From an uncultured Prevotellaceae bacterium (GTDB taxonomy: Bacteria > Bacteroidota > Bacteroidia > Bacteroidales > Muribaculaceae): a DNA stretch of 6,672 nucleotides. The notes beneath the pieces are model-generated. The model saw nothing but the letters and a program-made list of their open reading frames with translations, made no database searches and had not been told where the DNA came from. The stretch lies in the NCBI GenBank assembly GCA_946055125.1, contig CAMGFF010000126.1:1-6672 (forward strand), written 5' to 3'. This document shows positions 6,184 through 6,672 of this stretch, piece after piece. The first letter of the stretch is position 1; the number at the start of each line of letters is the position of its first letter. The position numbers were made by a program, and so were the translations under genes.

Positions 6184-6604
6184 TTATGTCATGCTCCTGT
6201 TTTCCGGAACAAAATCATCTTTCCCCACAATTATCTCCCTGCCCGCAGACAACCACATTGCACGCTCCATCCACTTGTGGAAGAATATGCCAAATTCTCG
6301 TGGTGATGTTTATGCGGCGTTGTAGGTTTTGATTAGCAATTTGCGAATCTCGCTAAGAGAGAGACACGCTCCACTCAACGGCCAAGCCCGTGTTTATCAC
6401 ATACACGAATGATTCTTTCCTATAATATTTCTCTCCCACTTTATTCAGCGATTTCTCAATAGTTTCTGATTTTGCGAGCAGCAACACCAGCTGATAATCT
6501 TTGTCGACAATTTGTGTGTTGTTGGGATGAGCCTTTGTGTTGTGCTGGGTTGCCGTGAGCAAGATGAGGTTTTCCACATAATGGGCCCCCTTTCCGAGCC
6601 ACAT
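6184..6604 (-). pseudogene. Decayed gene of unknown family, one frameshift and one stop
   Basis: The first 83 codons from the ATG at 6604 are open (MWLGKGAHYVENLILLTA...) and stop with TAG at 6353-6355, right after a TC run (6356-6364). Adding back one TC unit shifts into a frame reading SLSEIRKLLIKTYNAA, which hits TAA at 6310-6312. Beyond that stop the same frame reads TSPREFGIFFHKWMERAMW...GKDDF and ends at TAA 6184-6186, followed at once by TGA. Repaired, the product would be about 140 residues. In the related copy at 1187-1321 the TAA is TCA, one base different, which supports decay from a real gene. The N-terminal NLILLT..QH...AHPNN faintly recalls the histidine-rich part of HNH nucleases, but that is a guess. 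Base composition is visibly more AT-rich than the neighbours, which suggests acquisition. A promoter-like box remains at 6621-6628. Confidence 0.62.
6211..6344 (-). repeat. Dispersed repeat, copy 2 (inverted relative to copy 1)
   Basis: This is the reverse-complement partner of 1187-1321 and lies inside the distal part of the pseudogene. The identical 44-nt core is at 6267-6310. Inside it are short inverted repeats, for example CCAC-AA-GTGG and AGAAT-N7-ATTCT. The two copies flank the mannosyltransferase, pyrC and peptidase genes in opposite orientation. Confidence 0.85.
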
Positions 6605-6620
6605 ATGTTGTTGTCGACGG

Positions 6621-6628
6621 CAAAGATA
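6621..6628 (-). promoter_or_regulatory. Bacteroidetes-type -7 box before the pseudogene
   Basis: On the minus strand this reads TATCTTTG within TTGTATCTTTGCCG, an exact TAnnTTTG match. It lies 16 nt before the ATG at 6604, so transcription would give a very short leader. The frame stays open upstream from a TTG at 6634 and on to the window edge, but the promoter-like text argues against a start there. No clear -33 TTTG is present at the expected spacing. Confidence 0.5.
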
Positions 6629-6672
6629 CAACAAAAAACTGAGAATGAGGGCAGAATGATGAAAAATCTGTG

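Noticed and set aside
1187..6344. Whole block as an intact composite transposon
   Set aside because: There is no transposase, no terminal inverted repeat typical of an insertion sequence and no target duplication; the repeats are decayed coding sequence rather than IS ends.
1..6672. CRISPR array, tRNA, rRNA or riboswitch
   Set aside because: No regularly spaced direct repeats with spacers, no cloverleaf or rRNA-like text, and no recognisable riboswitch core were seen on either strand.

Overview
The window reads as chromosomal DNA from a member of the order Bacteroidales, most likely a gut lineage close to Muribaculaceae. The grounds are TAnnTTTG-type -7 promoter boxes, weak Shine-Dalgarno signals, a secreted C10 (streptopain-like) peptidase with a type IX secretion tail, and a polyprenol-phosphate mannosyltransferase next to a Bacteroidetes-style dihydroorotase. 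The order is fairly secure; the family is a guess.

Layout. Positions 1-151 are non-coding and carry regularly spaced T-tracts. On the minus strand, 1086 to 152 holds a two-gene unit: a classical short-chain dehydrogenase/reductase (SDR), then a 70-residue cysteine-rich protein whose ATG lies 2 nt after the SDR stop. The 1087-1389 gap separates this unit from three plus-strand genes. It contains the SDR promoter, a small hairpin and one copy of a dispersed repeat. The plus-strand genes are a polyprenol monophosphomannose synthase (1402-2154), dihydroorotase PyrC (2194-3543) and an 823-residue secreted C10 cysteine peptidase (3589-6060). Gaps of 39 and 45 nt would allow co-transcription, although the three products act in unrelated processes: glycan precursor supply, pyrimidine synthesis and extracellular proteolysis.

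After the peptidase come a small hairpin, a 76-nt long hairpin, and then on the minus strand a decayed low-GC gene (about 6604-6184) of unrecognised family. It is broken by a slippage-type frameshift in a TC run and by an in-frame TAA. The distal part of this pseudogene is the second, inverted copy of the repeat at 1187-1321. A 44-nt core is identical between the two copies, so the three plus-strand genes sit between inverted repeats.

No complete mobile element, CRISPR array, tRNA or rRNA was seen. The known genes look ordinary. The parts most worth a second look are the inverted repeat and pseudogene pair, the long hairpin beside it, and a missing metal-ligand histidine in PyrC.
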